Source of the DNA: Candidatus Binatia bacterium
GTDB lineage: Bacteria; Desulfobacterota; Binatia; Bin18
Reading direction: 5' to 3'
Length of the DNA: 64,000 nt
Assembly (NCBI GenBank): GCA_951812575.1
Contig: OX638322.1
Coordinates: forward strand, 2,169,925-2,233,924
Of this stretch, positions 9,643-18,165 are shown piece after piece. The translations under genes and the position numbers were made by a program. The notes under the pieces were generated by a model. It was not told the DNA's origin and did no database searches. It worked only from the letters and a program-made list of their open reading frames with translations. The first letter of the stretch is position 1, and each line of letters begins with the position of its first letter.

Positions 9643-10266
9643 ATGAGTGAACTCACGTTACCAAAAGAGAAAACCGCCATTCTGGTAATGGACTGCCAGA
9701 ACGATATTGTGCACGAAGACGGTAAATTTGGCGGGCACCTGACAGGCGGGACCATGCCCAGGCTTATTAAGGAAAAGAACGTCCTGGGAAATATCAGCGC
9801 CCTGGCTGCCGCGGGGAGGACGGCCCACGTACCGATCATCCATGTGCGACATGCCTACCGGTCGGACTACTCCGACTTACTGGAGCACGTGAAGGTCTTT
9901 CAGGTGATCAAGCAAATGGAAGCCTTGCAGGACGGGACGTGGGGAGCGGAGATCCATGCCGACCTCACCCCTGAGCCGGAAGACTTGGTGATTACCAAAA
10001 CGCGGGTGAGTTCCTTTTACGCCAGTCCTTTGGAAGCCATTCTCAATTCCCAGGGGCGCACCCATCTGGTGCTGACCGGTATCGCTACGGATGGCGTTGT
10101 CGAAGGCACGGCCCGGGACGGGACTGACCGCGGCTATCATATCTTCATTCCCGAAGACTGCTGTGCGGCGACGACCGAAGAAGCCCATGGGGTGATTTTA
10201 GGCGCAGCCCTGGGAGGGCTGACAACGGTATGTACGTCGGATGAGGTGATCCGGGCGTTAGCGTAG
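9643..10266 (+). CDS. Isochorismatase-like hydrolase lacking the catalytic cysteine
   Basis: This 207-residue protein has the isochorismatase-like fold. The first-strand aspartate is D17 (LVMDCQND) and the conserved lysine is K119 (ITKTRVSSFYAS). The cis-peptide nucleophile loop reads TGIATDGVVEGTARD: where cysteine hydrolases have Cys, this protein has Val152. True isochorismatases also lack that Cys, so the fold is intact but amidase-type chemistry through a thiol is not expected. AGGAGGA lies about 10 bases before the ATG. It is transcribed alone and ends convergently with the cupin gene. Substrate and reaction are unknown. Confidence 0.85.
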   Translation: MSELTLPKEKTAILVMDCQNDIVHEDGKFGGHLTGGTMPRLIKEKNVLGNISALAAAGRTAHVPIIHVRHAYRSDYSDLLEHVKVFQVIKQMEALQDGTWGAEIHADLTPEPEDLVITKTRVSSFYASPLEAILNSQGRTHLVLTGIATDGVVEGTARDGTDRGYHIFIPEDCCAATTEEAHGVILGAALGGLTTVCTSDEVIRALA

Positions 10267-10289
10267 GGGACGCAGCAGGCTGCGTCCCC
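10266..10289. terminator. Hairpin between convergent genes
   Basis: A perfect 10-base stem (GGGGACGCAG and its complement) with a 4-base loop starts at the stop codon of the isochorismatase-like gene, between it and the convergent cupin gene. No T-run follows. Confidence 0.5.
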
Positions 10290-10320
10290 CGGTATTGACG
10301 AAGAGGTCGTCCGAGAGTGG

Positions 10321-10743
10321 CTACAGTTCCGGCGGCGCCAGGATCGTAAAGCCAAAGAACGATTCGTTCCCGGTTCGAAGCGTGTGAGGAGCGCCGGCCG
10401 GAATCATCAGCACATCACCGGCTTTGATGTCCTGCTCTGTGCCGGACACTTTGGCGGTCGCACAGCCCTCGACGACATAAATAATCTGGTCGCCCTTGTG
10501 GGTATTCTCGGTGTCGTTGCTATAGCCGGCCGGCAGCGTGAAGGCCACGGTTTGACTCAGCGGGGTTTCCTGTAGCTTGGCAACCTCACTGCCGCGGTGG
10601 TCAAAAACATTGGCCACATCAAGCCTGCCCGTCGCGCCGTTGCCCCCGATTTCCTGCATCTGTTCGGCAAAGAGTTCGTCCGAAATCAGCCCCTGCCGAT
10701 ACGCCTTGAGGATTTGTTTGACCTCAAAATCTTTATTCGCCAT
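10321..10743 (-). CDS. Cupin-domain protein
   Basis: This 140-residue protein has a single small beta-barrel cupin domain in its C-terminal two thirds, ending with the second cupin motif GDVLMIPAGAPHTLR. The N-terminal 45 residues are helical (QILKAYRQGLISDELFAEQM). The ATG at 10743 is preferred because of an AGGAAGGGAG ribosome binding site; a longer frame to 10815 has none. It could be a small metal-dependent dioxygenase, isomerase or sensor; cupins alone do not reveal chemistry. It is divergent from the aldo/keto reductase at 10908. Confidence 0.8.
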   Translation of the reverse strand: MANKDFEVKQILKAYRQGLISDELFAEQMQEIGGNGATGRLDVANVFDHRGSEVAKLQETPLSQTVAFTLPAGYSNDTENTHKGDQIIYVVEGCATAKVSGTEQDIKAGDVLMIPAGAPHTLRTGNESFFGFTILAPPEL

Positions 10744-10907
10744 GTGTGACTCCCTTCCTTTGGTGTGTTGTTCAATCGTCCTTCTGGCCATAGCGCCGGA
10801 CCGGCCGAAAAGCAAGACGTTCTCTTTCCTCGATTGAACATCTTGCAGAAAAGAGGGGAGGGAGCATATGGTTTGGAGATTCCAGGCTGCGCGGGGAATA
10901 TCGATAT

Positions 10908-11849
10908 ATGCAATACACCACCCTCGGACGAACTGGTCTCAATGTCAGTGTGGCCGGCCTGGGATGCGGCGGCCACAGCCGACTGGGACAGAAAACCGGC
11001 AGAACCGAGCAAGAATCTATTCAGGTCGTTCGCCAAGCATTGGATTTGGGAATCAACCTGATTGACACTGCCGAAGCCTATGGGACGGAGCGTATTGTCG
11101 GTAAGGCGATACAGGACGTTAGCCGCGACCAGGTCGTCATTTCTACAAAAAAGCTGTGTCCGGATCGTGAGAGTGACGACCCAAGCGGTGAACTTCGACG
11201 TGGAGTTGAACACAGCCTCAAGCGCTTACAGACCGACTATGTCGATGTCTTTTATCTGCACGGCGTACGGGCTGGGCAATATCAATATGCCCGCGACACG
11301 CTCTTACCTGGACTGCTGCAGATGCAAGAGCAGGGCAAGGTGCGCTTTGTCGGTGTGACCGAAGCCTTTATTCCCGACCCGCAGCACGCGATGGCCGAGC
11401 AGGCGCTTCGGGACGACTGCTGGGACGTGATGATGATAGGGTTTAATTTTTTGAACCAATCCGCCCGCCAGCGGGTGTTCCCCCACACCCAGGCCAAGAA
11501 CATTGGGACCATGGGCATGTTCGCCGTGCGGAACGCGCTCAGCCGACCGGCTCACCTGAAAAAAATTCTGACCGAACTCAGAGACAAAAACCAGATCGAC
11601 CCTGCCCTGTGCGAGATGCCGGACGTGCTCGGTTTTCTGACTGACACGGACAAAGCCGAGACCATTCCCGAGGCGGCCTACCGCTACTGCCGGTATGAGC
11701 CTGGGCTGGACAGCGTCCTGACCGGTACCGGCAGTGTCGAGCATCTCAAAGAAAATGTAACCGCGCTGCTCAAAGCACCGCTGCCGGCGGCGGACTGTGA
11801 GCGGCTGGCTGCGCTGTTCGGACAGGTCGATAGCGTGTCGGGAAATTAA
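10908..11849 (+). CDS. Aldo/keto reductase
   Basis: This 313-residue NADPH-dependent oxidoreductase opens with YTTLGRTGLNVSVAGLGCGG. It has the catalytic tetrad in its usual places: Asp in NLIDTAEAYG, Tyr in the same motif, Lys in VISTKK and His in DVFYLHG. The C-terminal nucleotide-binding part includes VLTGTGSVEHLKENV. It reduces an aldehyde or ketone of unknown identity. The next gene, a CocE/NonD hydrolase, starts 10 bases downstream, so the two are probably one operon. Confidence 0.9.
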   Translation: MQYTTLGRTGLNVSVAGLGCGGHSRLGQKTGRTEQESIQVVRQALDLGINLIDTAEAYGTERIVGKAIQDVSRDQVVISTKKLCPDRESDDPSGELRRGVEHSLKRLQTDYVDVFYLHGVRAGQYQYARDTLLPGLLQMQEQGKVRFVGVTEAFIPDPQHAMAEQALRDDCWDVMMIGFNFLNQSARQRVFPHTQAKNIGTMGMFAVRNALSRPAHLKKILTELRDKNQIDPALCEMPDVLGFLTDTDKAETIPEAAYRYCRYEPGLDSVLTGTGSVEHLKENVTALLKAPLPAADCERLAALFGQVDSVSGN

Positions 11850-11859
11850 GGAGGCCCCT

Positions 11860-13611
11860 ATGAGCGAGACCACGAGCGAGTCCACCCTGACGGTTGAAAG
11901 AGATGTGGCCGTCCCCATGCGGGACGGTACGCTGCTGCGCGCCGATGTCTATCGTCCGGCAACGGGCAGGCATCCGGTTATCTTACAACGGACTCCGTAC
12001 GATAAAGGGCTGACGACGATTTCCATGCTCATGCTTGATATTATCCGAACCGCCAGTGCGGGCTATGCCGTTGTCGTCCAGGACTCGCGTGGGCGCTACG
12101 CCTCGGACGGCGAGTTTTACACCTTTCGCGACGATATAGCCGACGGCTATGACACGGTTGAATGGTGTGGCGTACAGCCGTGGTCAGACGGCAACGTGGG
12201 CATGTATGGCGCGTCCTACGTTGGTGCCACCCAATGGTTGGCCGCGTTGAGCAGGCCGCCCCATTTGAAGGCCATCTTCCCGCTGATTACGGCGTCCGAT
12301 TATCACGAAGGCTGGACGTATCAGGGCGGAGCCTTTGCGCTGGGGTTTAATGCGAGCTGGACCATGACCGGCCTGGCGCCCGATACGGCCATGCGGTTGG
12401 CGAAAGACCGGCCCGAACTGCGGGACGACGTCGGACAGCTCCTGTCCGGGATCGACGACATGTGTGATGCTTTTCGTCACCTGCCGCTCAAAGATTTTCC
12501 GTTCTTTCACCAGTCTGCGTCCTATTTTTACGACTGGGTGGCCCATCCTGATGACGACGACTACTGGGCGCAAATCAATATCGAGAACCGGCATGATACG
12601 ATTCCGGTTCCGGCCTGTAATGTCGGTGGCTGGTATGACATCTTCCTGGGCGGCACCATTCGTAATTATCTGGGTATGCGCGAGCGCGGCGCTACGCCGC
12701 CGGCACGCGACGGCCAAAAACTCGTGATCGGCCCGTGGCACCATACGCTGCCGCTGAACAATGTTGTGGGCGAGGCGAATTTCGGGCTCTCAACGACGCA
12801 ACTGGCCGCGGGCCTGGACGGGCTGCACCTGCGCTGGTTTGACTACTGGCTCAAGGGAGAACAGAACGGTCTGTTGGAAGAACCACCGGTACGTATTTTC
12901 GTCATGGGCGAGAATGTGTGGCGAAACGAGGACGAATGGCCGCTGGCTCGGACGCAGTACACGCCGTACTATTTGCACAGCGCCGGCAACGCGAACAGCC
13001 TGCGCGGTGACGGCAGCCTGAGCCCTGCGGCTCCACGCAGCGAACCCACGGACGTCTTTGTCTCCGACCCGCGTCACCCCGTTCCGACCAAGGGCGGCGG
13101 GTTATGCTGCTGGCCGGCGGCTGTTCCCGGCGGGGCGTTCGATCAACGTTCGGTGGAAGAGCGGGAAGACGTTCTGGTGTATACCACTCCCGTCCTTGAG
13201 CAGGATGTCGAGGTCACCGGGCCTGTCACGGTGACCCTGTATGCGGCCACGAGTGCGACGGACACAGACTTCACAGCCAAGCTGGTGGATGTACATCCCG
13301 AAGGATACGCGCAGAACCTGACGGACGGGATCCTTCGTGGCCGCTATCGAGTCTCGAAAGCTCAGGCTACGCTCCTCCAGCCAGATGAAGTATACGAATT
13401 CACCATAGACCTGTGGGCAACCAGCAATGTTTTCAAAGCAGGTCATCGTATTCGTCTTGACATCGCCAGTTCAAACTTTCCGCGTTTTGATCGGAACCCG
13501 CAAACCGGCGAGGCCAGCGGCGAGGCCAGCCGCCTGGAGCCGGCCCTCCAGCACGTCTTTCATGACGAGGCGCATCCCTCACATGTGGTGCTGCCGATTA
13601 TTCCCCACTGA
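11860..13611 (+). CDS. CocE/NonD family hydrolase (X-Pro dipeptidyl-peptidase-like)
   Basis: This 583-residue serine hydrolase has an N-terminal alpha/beta-hydrolase domain (VPMRDGTLLRADVYRP) with the nucleophile elbow GASYVGATQW and oxyanion tyrosine region LQRTPYDKG. A C-terminal jelly-roll domain follows (from about residue 380; VTGPVTVTLYAATSATDTDF). The family contains cocaine esterase, alpha-amino-acid ester hydrolase and X-Pro peptidases. The start at 11860 has a strong AAGGAGG; an upstream in-frame ATG lies inside the aldo/keto reductase gene. No signal peptide is seen, so it is likely cytoplasmic. It probably cleaves an ester or amide whose product is reduced by the upstream enzyme (inference). 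Confidence 0.9.
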   Translation: MSETTSESTLTVERDVAVPMRDGTLLRADVYRPATGRHPVILQRTPYDKGLTTISMLMLDIIRTASAGYAVVVQDSRGRYASDGEFYTFRDDIADGYDTVEWCGVQPWSDGNVGMYGASYVGATQWLAALSRPPHLKAIFPLITASDYHEGWTYQGGAFALGFNASWTMTGLAPDTAMRLAKDRPELRDDVGQLLSGIDDMCDAFRHLPLKDFPFFHQSASYFYDWVAHPDDDDYWAQINIENRHDTIPVPACNVGGWYDIFLGGTIRNYLGMRERGATPPARDGQKLVIGPWHHTLPLNNVVGEANFGLSTTQLAAGLDGLHLRWFDYWLKGEQNGLLEEPPVRIFVMGENVWRNEDEWPLARTQYTPYYLHSAGNANSLRGDGSLSPAAPRSEPTDVFVSDPRHPVPTKGGGLCCWPAAVPGGAFDQRSVEEREDVLVYTTPVLEQDVEVTGPVTVTLYAATSATDTDFTAKLVDVHPEGYAQNLTDGILRGRYRVSKAQATLLQPDEVYEFTIDLWATSNVFKAGHRIRLDIASSNFPRFDRNPQTGEASGEASRLEPALQHVFHDEAHPSHVVLPIIPH

Positions 13612-13632
13612 ACGGGTGAAGGAAGGCGGGCA

Positions 13633-13674
13633 GTGAAAAGGCGGGTTATAGAAACGGTTTGACCACCTTTTCAC
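13633..13674. terminator. Hairpin between convergent genes
   Basis: Arms GTGAAAAGGCGG and CCACCTTTTCAC pair with one mismatch around an 18-base loop, between the CocE/NonD hydrolase and the convergent MoaD-like gene. The T-rich arm makes it usable as a terminator in the plus direction. Confidence 0.55.
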
Positions 13675-13684
13675 GTAAGAGGCT

Positions 13685-13930
13685 TCACTCGCTCCCGCCG
13701 GCCACCGGCGGGAAGATGCTGACTTGGTCGCCGTCCGTAAGCGCCTGACCGAACTCCCGGGTTTGCTCGCCGTTGACCAGGACCATTTGGGCCAGGTCGA
13801 GCGGAATGTCGAGTTGGTGAATCAGATCGTTGATGGTTGCCTGATCTGTGAGGTCAAGTGTGGCTTTCCCCATAGAGCCTTTGGGGAGTTTCTTCCGAAG
13901 ATTGGCAAAGAGTTTGATATTGACCTGCAT
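13685..13930 (-). CDS. aorD: MoaD/ThiS-like sulfur carrier of the aldehyde oxidoreductase operon
   Basis: This 81-residue ubiquitin-fold protein (MQVNIKLFANLRKKLP) ends in PPVAGGSE. The Gly-Gly near the end is the sulfur-carrier signature of MoaD, which gives the dithiolene sulfurs of the pterin cofactor. It is the last gene of an operon with a FAD oxidoreductase, a tungsten aldehyde oxidoreductase and a four-cluster ferredoxin, matching the aorABCD order known from Aromatoleum. A dedicated role in tungstopterin maturation is inferred. Oddly, two residues (Ser-Glu) follow the Gly-Gly, whereas a free Gly-Gly end is needed for thiocarboxylation, so trimming may be required. Confidence 0.8.
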   Translation of the reverse strand: MQVNIKLFANLRKKLPKGSMGKATLDLTDQATINDLIHQLDIPLDLAQMVLVNGEQTREFGQALTDGDQVSIFPPVAGGSE

Positions 13931-13947
13931 CGATTATTCACCCTTGA

Positions 13948-15378
13948 TTATTCACCCTTATCAAGGCCTGGTGTCGGTGTCCGTGGCAGGGTATCCAGCG
14001 CGTCCGGGCGAGAGCCGATAAGCGGGCCGTGCGAGCCTTTTTGCCAGGCCGAGGGTGTCTTCCCATCCACCCGGTAGGCACGTGCTGTGGCGGGTGCGCC
14101 CAAGAGGGTTTGACCGACCAGTTTTTGGGCGGTTCCGGTGGCGACATAGGCGCGGCGCACATCGGTCGGGTTCTCTTTGACGTAGTCCGCCCAGTTTCCC
14201 AGGGCCTGCTGGGTCTGAATGAGTCCTTTGACCATGCCGACATCGTTCAGCATGGTGACGTCGTCAATCGGTCCGACAAACAGTGCCCCAACCATGCGAT
14301 CGCCGTCCCATACGTATTTGCGATAAATCGGGCGTGTCGGGTTCCAGACGGTAGTGATCGACTCACTCGCATCCGTCCGCCACTGGCCAAAGCTGGCGCA
14401 GTGCAGATTGATGACATCCAATACGTTGAGCAGCAGGCTGCCCGGATAGTGCGTCTCTTGGCCGGCCATATTTGCGCCGGCAATCCGACCGTGGTCTACG
14501 GCGGTTGGCTGAATCGCATGCACCGCGGACGAGCCGTTCAGCAGGTCCGGCCCGGCGGCGACATCACCGGCCGCATAGATACCGGGAATATTGGTCTGCA
14601 TGCGGTCGTCAACCACAATTCCATCGTCAACCTGAATGCCGGAGCCGTCGAGAAATCCCAGGTTGGGCTGAATGCCGGTGGCCAAAATGACAATATCCGC
14701 ACTCAGGCTGGCGCCGTTGCTCAGCGACAGGCTGAGGGCCTCGCCCTCACGGCTAATGCTCTGGACCTGCGCGCCGGTATGAACAGCCACATTCTGGCTA
14801 GTCAGCCAGCCCTCGACCGCTTGCGCACCGGTGGCATCGAGCATGCGCGGTAGGACCTGGGATTCAGTTTCAACCACCGAGAGATTCCAGTCCAGCTTGG
14901 CCATGGCGTTCAAGACGATGAAGCCAATAAAGCCGGCGCCAATGAGCACAGCCCTGGGCGTGCCCTGCGCTTTCGCCATGACCTGTTTTGCGTCTTCGAG
15001 CGTCCAGAAGGTGTACACGCCTTCCTGGTCAACGCCGGCAATAGGAGGACGTTGGGCCGAAGAGCCGGTCGCGATGAGCAGGGTATCAAACGTGCGGCTT
15101 GAGCCGTCACTCAGTGTGACGCTGCGCGCCTGGGTATCGATGTTCTTGACCTGGCCCGACACGGATGTAATCCCGTGCTGTTCAAAATAGGCCGCGTCTC
15201 CGGTCAGCACGTGCCGCTCCGGAATGTCGTTCGCCAAGTAGTAGGGCAGGACCATGCGCGAGTAGGCGGGCTCGTTGGAGATAAGCGTGATCTGCGCTTC
15301 GGAGCCTGCGGTTGCCCGGATCGTTTCTGCCGCGGCCACCCCGGCTGGTCCCCCTCCGATAATGATGTGGTGTGCCAT
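13948..15378 (-). CDS. aorC: NAD/FAD oxidoreductase subunit of aldehyde oxidoreductase complex
   Basis: This 476-residue flavoprotein has an N-terminal FAD-binding GGGPAGVAAAETIRA motif and a central NADH-binding GAGFIGFIVLN motif. The second FAD motif is YAAGDVAAGPDLLNG. It resembles the pyridine-nucleotide-disulfide oxidoreductase family without a redox CxxxxC. In the Aromatoleum AorABC complex such a subunit passes electrons between ferredoxin-like clusters and NAD. The gene sits 141 bases after the catalytic aorB-like gene, a gap filled by degenerate repeats, and 17 bases before the MoaD-like gene. Family assignment is firm; the complex role is inferred from operon order. Confidence 0.85.
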   Translation of the reverse strand: MAHHIIIGGGPAGVAAAETIRATAGSEAQITLISNEPAYSRMVLPYYLANDIPERHVLTGDAAYFEQHGITSVSGQVKNIDTQARSVTLSDGSSRTFDTLLIATGSSAQRPPIAGVDQEGVYTFWTLEDAKQVMAKAQGTPRAVLIGAGFIGFIVLNAMAKLDWNLSVVETESQVLPRMLDATGAQAVEGWLTSQNVAVHTGAQVQSISREGEALSLSLSNGASLSADIVILATGIQPNLGFLDGSGIQVDDGIVVDDRMQTNIPGIYAAGDVAAGPDLLNGSSAVHAIQPTAVDHGRIAGANMAGQETHYPGSLLLNVLDVINLHCASFGQWRTDASESITTVWNPTRPIYRKYVWDGDRMVGALFVGPIDDVTMLNDVGMVKGLIQTQQALGNWADYVKENPTDVRRAYVATGTAQKLVGQTLLGAPATARAYRVDGKTPSAWQKGSHGPLIGSRPDALDTLPRTPTPGLDKGE

Positions 15379-15394
15379 GACGTGTGTTCCTTGT

Positions 15395-15515
15395 AGGTCT
15401 CTCGGGTCTTTAGGGTCTCTTGAGCCTTTAGGGTCCTTTGGGTCTCAAAGACTCACGGACTCTATAGACTCAACGGACTCAACAGCCCCAATGACTCAAC
15501 AGACCCAACAGACCT
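15395..15515. repeat. Degenerate 8-9-base repeats in dyad arrangement
   Basis: The aorB-aorC gap holds short imperfect repeats. The left half carries units like GGGTCTTTA and GGGTCTCTT on the plus strand. The right half carries the same unit on the minus strand (GGTCTGTT, GGGTCTGTT, GAGTCCGTT). Together they form a long imperfect inverted array. Unit length varies from 8 to 9 bases and no spacers of CRISPR size are present. Confidence 0.6.
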
Positions 15516-15518
15516 CCT

Positions 15519-17378
15519 TTACTCCAGCCCCAACTCTTTCTTCTTTGCCTCGGAGATTTTGCCGTCCTTCTCCCAGCCTCGCAGCTCGTAGTACTCGGGC
15601 AGCATTTCACCCAGGCGGTTGACCTCGCCCTTGGCCGGGCCAGACGGAATGGGCTCTTCCAGAATCCGCTTGGGCAGGGTGTCGTCCTTGCCGGTGAAGC
15701 CCGCCCGTTCGTTCCAGAGTCGCTCCAGGTTCCAGATGCGCTCCCCAATGTGGACCAGTTCTTCCAGCGTATACGCTACGCCCGTGGCGGCCGACAGTTG
15801 GGGCAGCATCTCTTCCAGGCCAACCCCAAAGGTGAGGAATTGGCACAGGCCGGTGGCGTCAACGGTTGAGGTGGCGTCCTGGAAGACTTTGGTAATCTCC
15901 GCCTTCTCTTCTGTGGCGCGCGGGTCCATCTGACGCGGCAGGCCGAGAATTTCGGCCGCCACCGTATAGGCTTTCAAATGACACGCCCCGCGGTTCGAGG
16001 TCGCATAGCCCAGGCCCATACCCTGAATGGCGCGGGCTTCATACGCGGCAAACTCCTGCCCGCGGACGCCCATGAAGAACTCGGGCCGGCCCAGCGTCTC
16101 GGTCATGCGTTTGGAGCCTTCGGCCACGGCGTCGCCAAAGCCCTGCCGGTAGGCGGTCTTCTCGGCCATGGCGATGAGAGCTTCGGCGCTACCGAACTCC
16201 AGCGGAATTTCGGTTTCGTTCTGGCCGACCACCCCCTTCTCGAACAACTCCATGGCCGCGGCCACGCTGGCCCCAAAGCTGATGGAATCCATGCCCAGGT
16301 CGTTGCACAGCCAGTTGGCTTTGATCAGCGCGTCCAGGTCGCCCACGCCACACTCCGAGCCCATGGCCCAGGCCGCTTCGTATTCGGGGCCTTCCCCGGC
16401 GATTTTCCAGTTCTGCGGATTGGTGGTGACCGAGTATTTCGAGGAAGCTTCGCCCGGCAGGGTACTGACCCGCCCGCAGGCGATGGTACAGGAAAAACAG
16501 GCTTTATTGGCGACCAGACGGGTTTCGGTCAGAGTTTCGCCGCTGATGTTTTCGGCCTCATCGAAGACGGTCTGCTGGTGGTTGCGCGTCGGCAGGGCGC
16601 CGTGCTCGTTGATCACGTTGACCAACACTTCGGTGCCGTACATGGGCAGGCCCTCGGCGGTCACGGGCGACTGCCGCAGCTTTTCCTTCATGGCCCATTG
16701 GCCTTCCATATAGGCCTGCGGGTCGGCCAGAGAGACGCCGCCAGTGCCGCGCAGGGCAATGGCTTTGAGATTTTTGGAGCCCATGACCGCACCCACGCCG
16801 GACCGGCCCGCAGCCCGGTGCAGATCGTTCATGATGCAGGCAAAGCGCACCAGGTTTTCTCCGGCCGGGCCGATGCTGGCGATAATGCTGTCCGGCACGC
16901 CGATTTCGGCGCGCAGGGCCTCTTCGGTCTGCCAGACCGTCTTGCCCCACAGATGGGTCGCATCGCGCAGTTCCACCCGGTCGTCATAGATCCACAGGTA
17001 GGACGGCTGGGCGGCCTTGCCCTCCAGGATGATCATGTCATAGCCGGCGAATTTCATCTCCGGGCCCCAGAAGCCACCGGAATTCGAGGTGGTAACGGCA
17101 TTGGTCAGCGCGCCCTTGGTAACGACCATATAGCGCGAGCCACACGACGCGTTAGTGCCGGTCAGCGGCCCGGTGGCAAAGATCATTTTGTTCTCCGGGC
17201 TGAGCGGATCGACGCTGGGGTCCATCTCTTCGTAGAGATATTTGACGCCGAGCCCGCGGCCGCCGACATAGTCTCTGGCCCATTCGGCGTTCAGCGGCTC
17301 CTTGGTGATGCTGCCGCTGGTCAGATTGACGCGCAGGACAGTTCCGGTCCAGCCGTGCATTGTGTTCGTCGCGCTCAT
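15519..17378 (-). CDS. aorB: Tungsten-dependent aldehyde ferredoxin oxidoreductase
   Basis: This 619-residue protein has the full length of the AOR family. The N-terminal domain begins GWTGTVLRVNLTSG and includes YVGGRGLGVKYLYEE and SCGSRYMVVTKGALTNA. Cluster-binding cysteines appear in CFSCTIAC (CxxCxxxC), with the fourth expected near the C-terminus in GLCQFLTFG. It oxidises aldehydes to acids, or the reverse, with a tungstopterin and one [4Fe-4S] cluster in the cytoplasm. The ATG at 17378 follows GGAGG; its start overlaps the stop of the upstream ferredoxin gene by four bases, a sign of translational coupling. Tungsten rather than molybdenum is a family inference. Confidence 0.9.
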   Translation of the reverse strand: MSATNTMHGWTGTVLRVNLTSGSITKEPLNAEWARDYVGGRGLGVKYLYEEMDPSVDPLSPENKMIFATGPLTGTNASCGSRYMVVTKGALTNAVTTSNSGGFWGPEMKFAGYDMIILEGKAAQPSYLWIYDDRVELRDATHLWGKTVWQTEEALRAEIGVPDSIIASIGPAGENLVRFACIMNDLHRAAGRSGVGAVMGSKNLKAIALRGTGGVSLADPQAYMEGQWAMKEKLRQSPVTAEGLPMYGTEVLVNVINEHGALPTRNHQQTVFDEAENISGETLTETRLVANKACFSCTIACGRVSTLPGEASSKYSVTTNPQNWKIAGEGPEYEAAWAMGSECGVGDLDALIKANWLCNDLGMDSISFGASVAAAMELFEKGVVGQNETEIPLEFGSAEALIAMAEKTAYRQGFGDAVAEGSKRMTETLGRPEFFMGVRGQEFAAYEARAIQGMGLGYATSNRGACHLKAYTVAAEILGLPRQMDPRATEEKAEITKVFQDATSTVDATGLCQFLTFGVGLEEMLPQLSAATGVAYTLEELVHIGERIWNLERLWNERAGFTGKDDTLPKRILEEPIPSGPAKGEVNRLGEMLPEYYELRGWEKDGKISEAKKKELGLE

Positions 17379-17866
17379 GCGTTGCCTCCTTCTTCGTCCT
17401 GCATATGTTGAAAGCCCTGGTTGACTTTGTCCGCCCAACTGGCCAGCCAGTCCGGCTGATCCATATCCACATATTCGAGTGCGCCGGTCGGGCACGACTT
17501 GACACAGGCCGGGTCACCGCCGCACAGGTCACACTTGAAGGCTTTGTGGCTATCCGGGTTATAGAACATGGTGCCGTAGGGGCAGGCTACCGTGCAGACC
17601 GCACAGCCGACACATACGTCGTCCATCACGACCTTCGCGTCCGTGTCCGGGTCAATACCAATCGCATTCACCGGACAGGCCGTCAGGCACCAAGCCTCAT
17701 CGCACTGAAAACAGGTATAGGGCGCGTAGACGGCTTGCTCGTCAAATATATGGACGCGAATAACGGAACGGGATGGCTGAAAGGTCCCGGTTTGAACAAA
17801 GGCACAAGCCAACTCGCACTGAATGCAGCTTGTGCATTTCTCGGTAAGCACGCGGAGTTGTTTCAT
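17375..17866 (-). CDS. aorA: Multi-cluster [4Fe-4S] ferredoxin-like electron-transfer subunit
   Basis: This 163-residue protein resembles the DMSO-reductase iron-sulfur subunit and AorA. Cys groups occur in CTSCIQCELAC, CFQCDEAWC, CVGCAVCTVAC and CDLCGGDPAC, enough for four [4Fe-4S] clusters, as in the HycB/HydN family. It is the first gene of the aor-like operon and would carry electrons between the tungsten subunit and the FAD subunit. The ATG at 17866 lies 11 bases after AGGAGG. The longer upstream frame covers a palindromic repeat and is rejected. Confidence 0.9.
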   Translation of the reverse strand: MKQLRVLTEKCTSCIQCELACAFVQTGTFQPSRSVIRVHIFDEQAVYAPYTCFQCDEAWCLTACPVNAIGIDPDTDAKVVMDDVCVGCAVCTVACPYGTMFYNPDSHKAFKCDLCGGDPACVKSCPTGALEYVDMDQPDWLASWADKVNQGFQHMQDEEGGNA

Positions 17867-17934
17867 ACAGTGTTGACCCTCCTGCCCTTCCTCTAACAGA
17901 TTCGTCCGAAGAATGCCACAAAAGTCAGGCGGGA

Positions 17935-17990
17935 AGATCCCCCTCGGTCCCCCTTGATAAGGGGGAAGCGCGATAGCGCGGGGGGATTGC
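17935..17990. repeat. Intergenic G/C hairpin repeat
   Basis: A short palindrome, TCCCCCTTGATAAGGGGGA, is followed by a GCGCGATAGCGCG dyad upstream of the aor operon. It has the look of interspersed intergenic hairpin repeats; similar C-run/G-run sequences recur near 34420 and 62790-62960 in this window. Confidence 0.5.
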
Positions 17991-18165
17991 TGTTGCGGGC
18001 GGGTCCGCCGCGAAGAGAGGACCTGCAAACTGAGGCACTACCAGGGCGGACGGAAACGGTAAGGCGGTGAAGACTATGATTACGACTATTGGGATGAAGC
18101 GAAGTCTGAAGAAGGGTGTTCTCGATTATTCAATCGACGAACGGAGTGGCGTCAGGGGTAACGCG

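Noticed and set aside
15395..15515. CRISPR array
   Set aside because: The repeat units are only 8-9 bases, imperfect and back-to-back, with no unique spacers and no cas genes nearby.
15978..17411. 477-codon plus-strand open frame
   Set aside because: It is antisense to the well-supported aldehyde oxidoreductase gene and shows no family motif.
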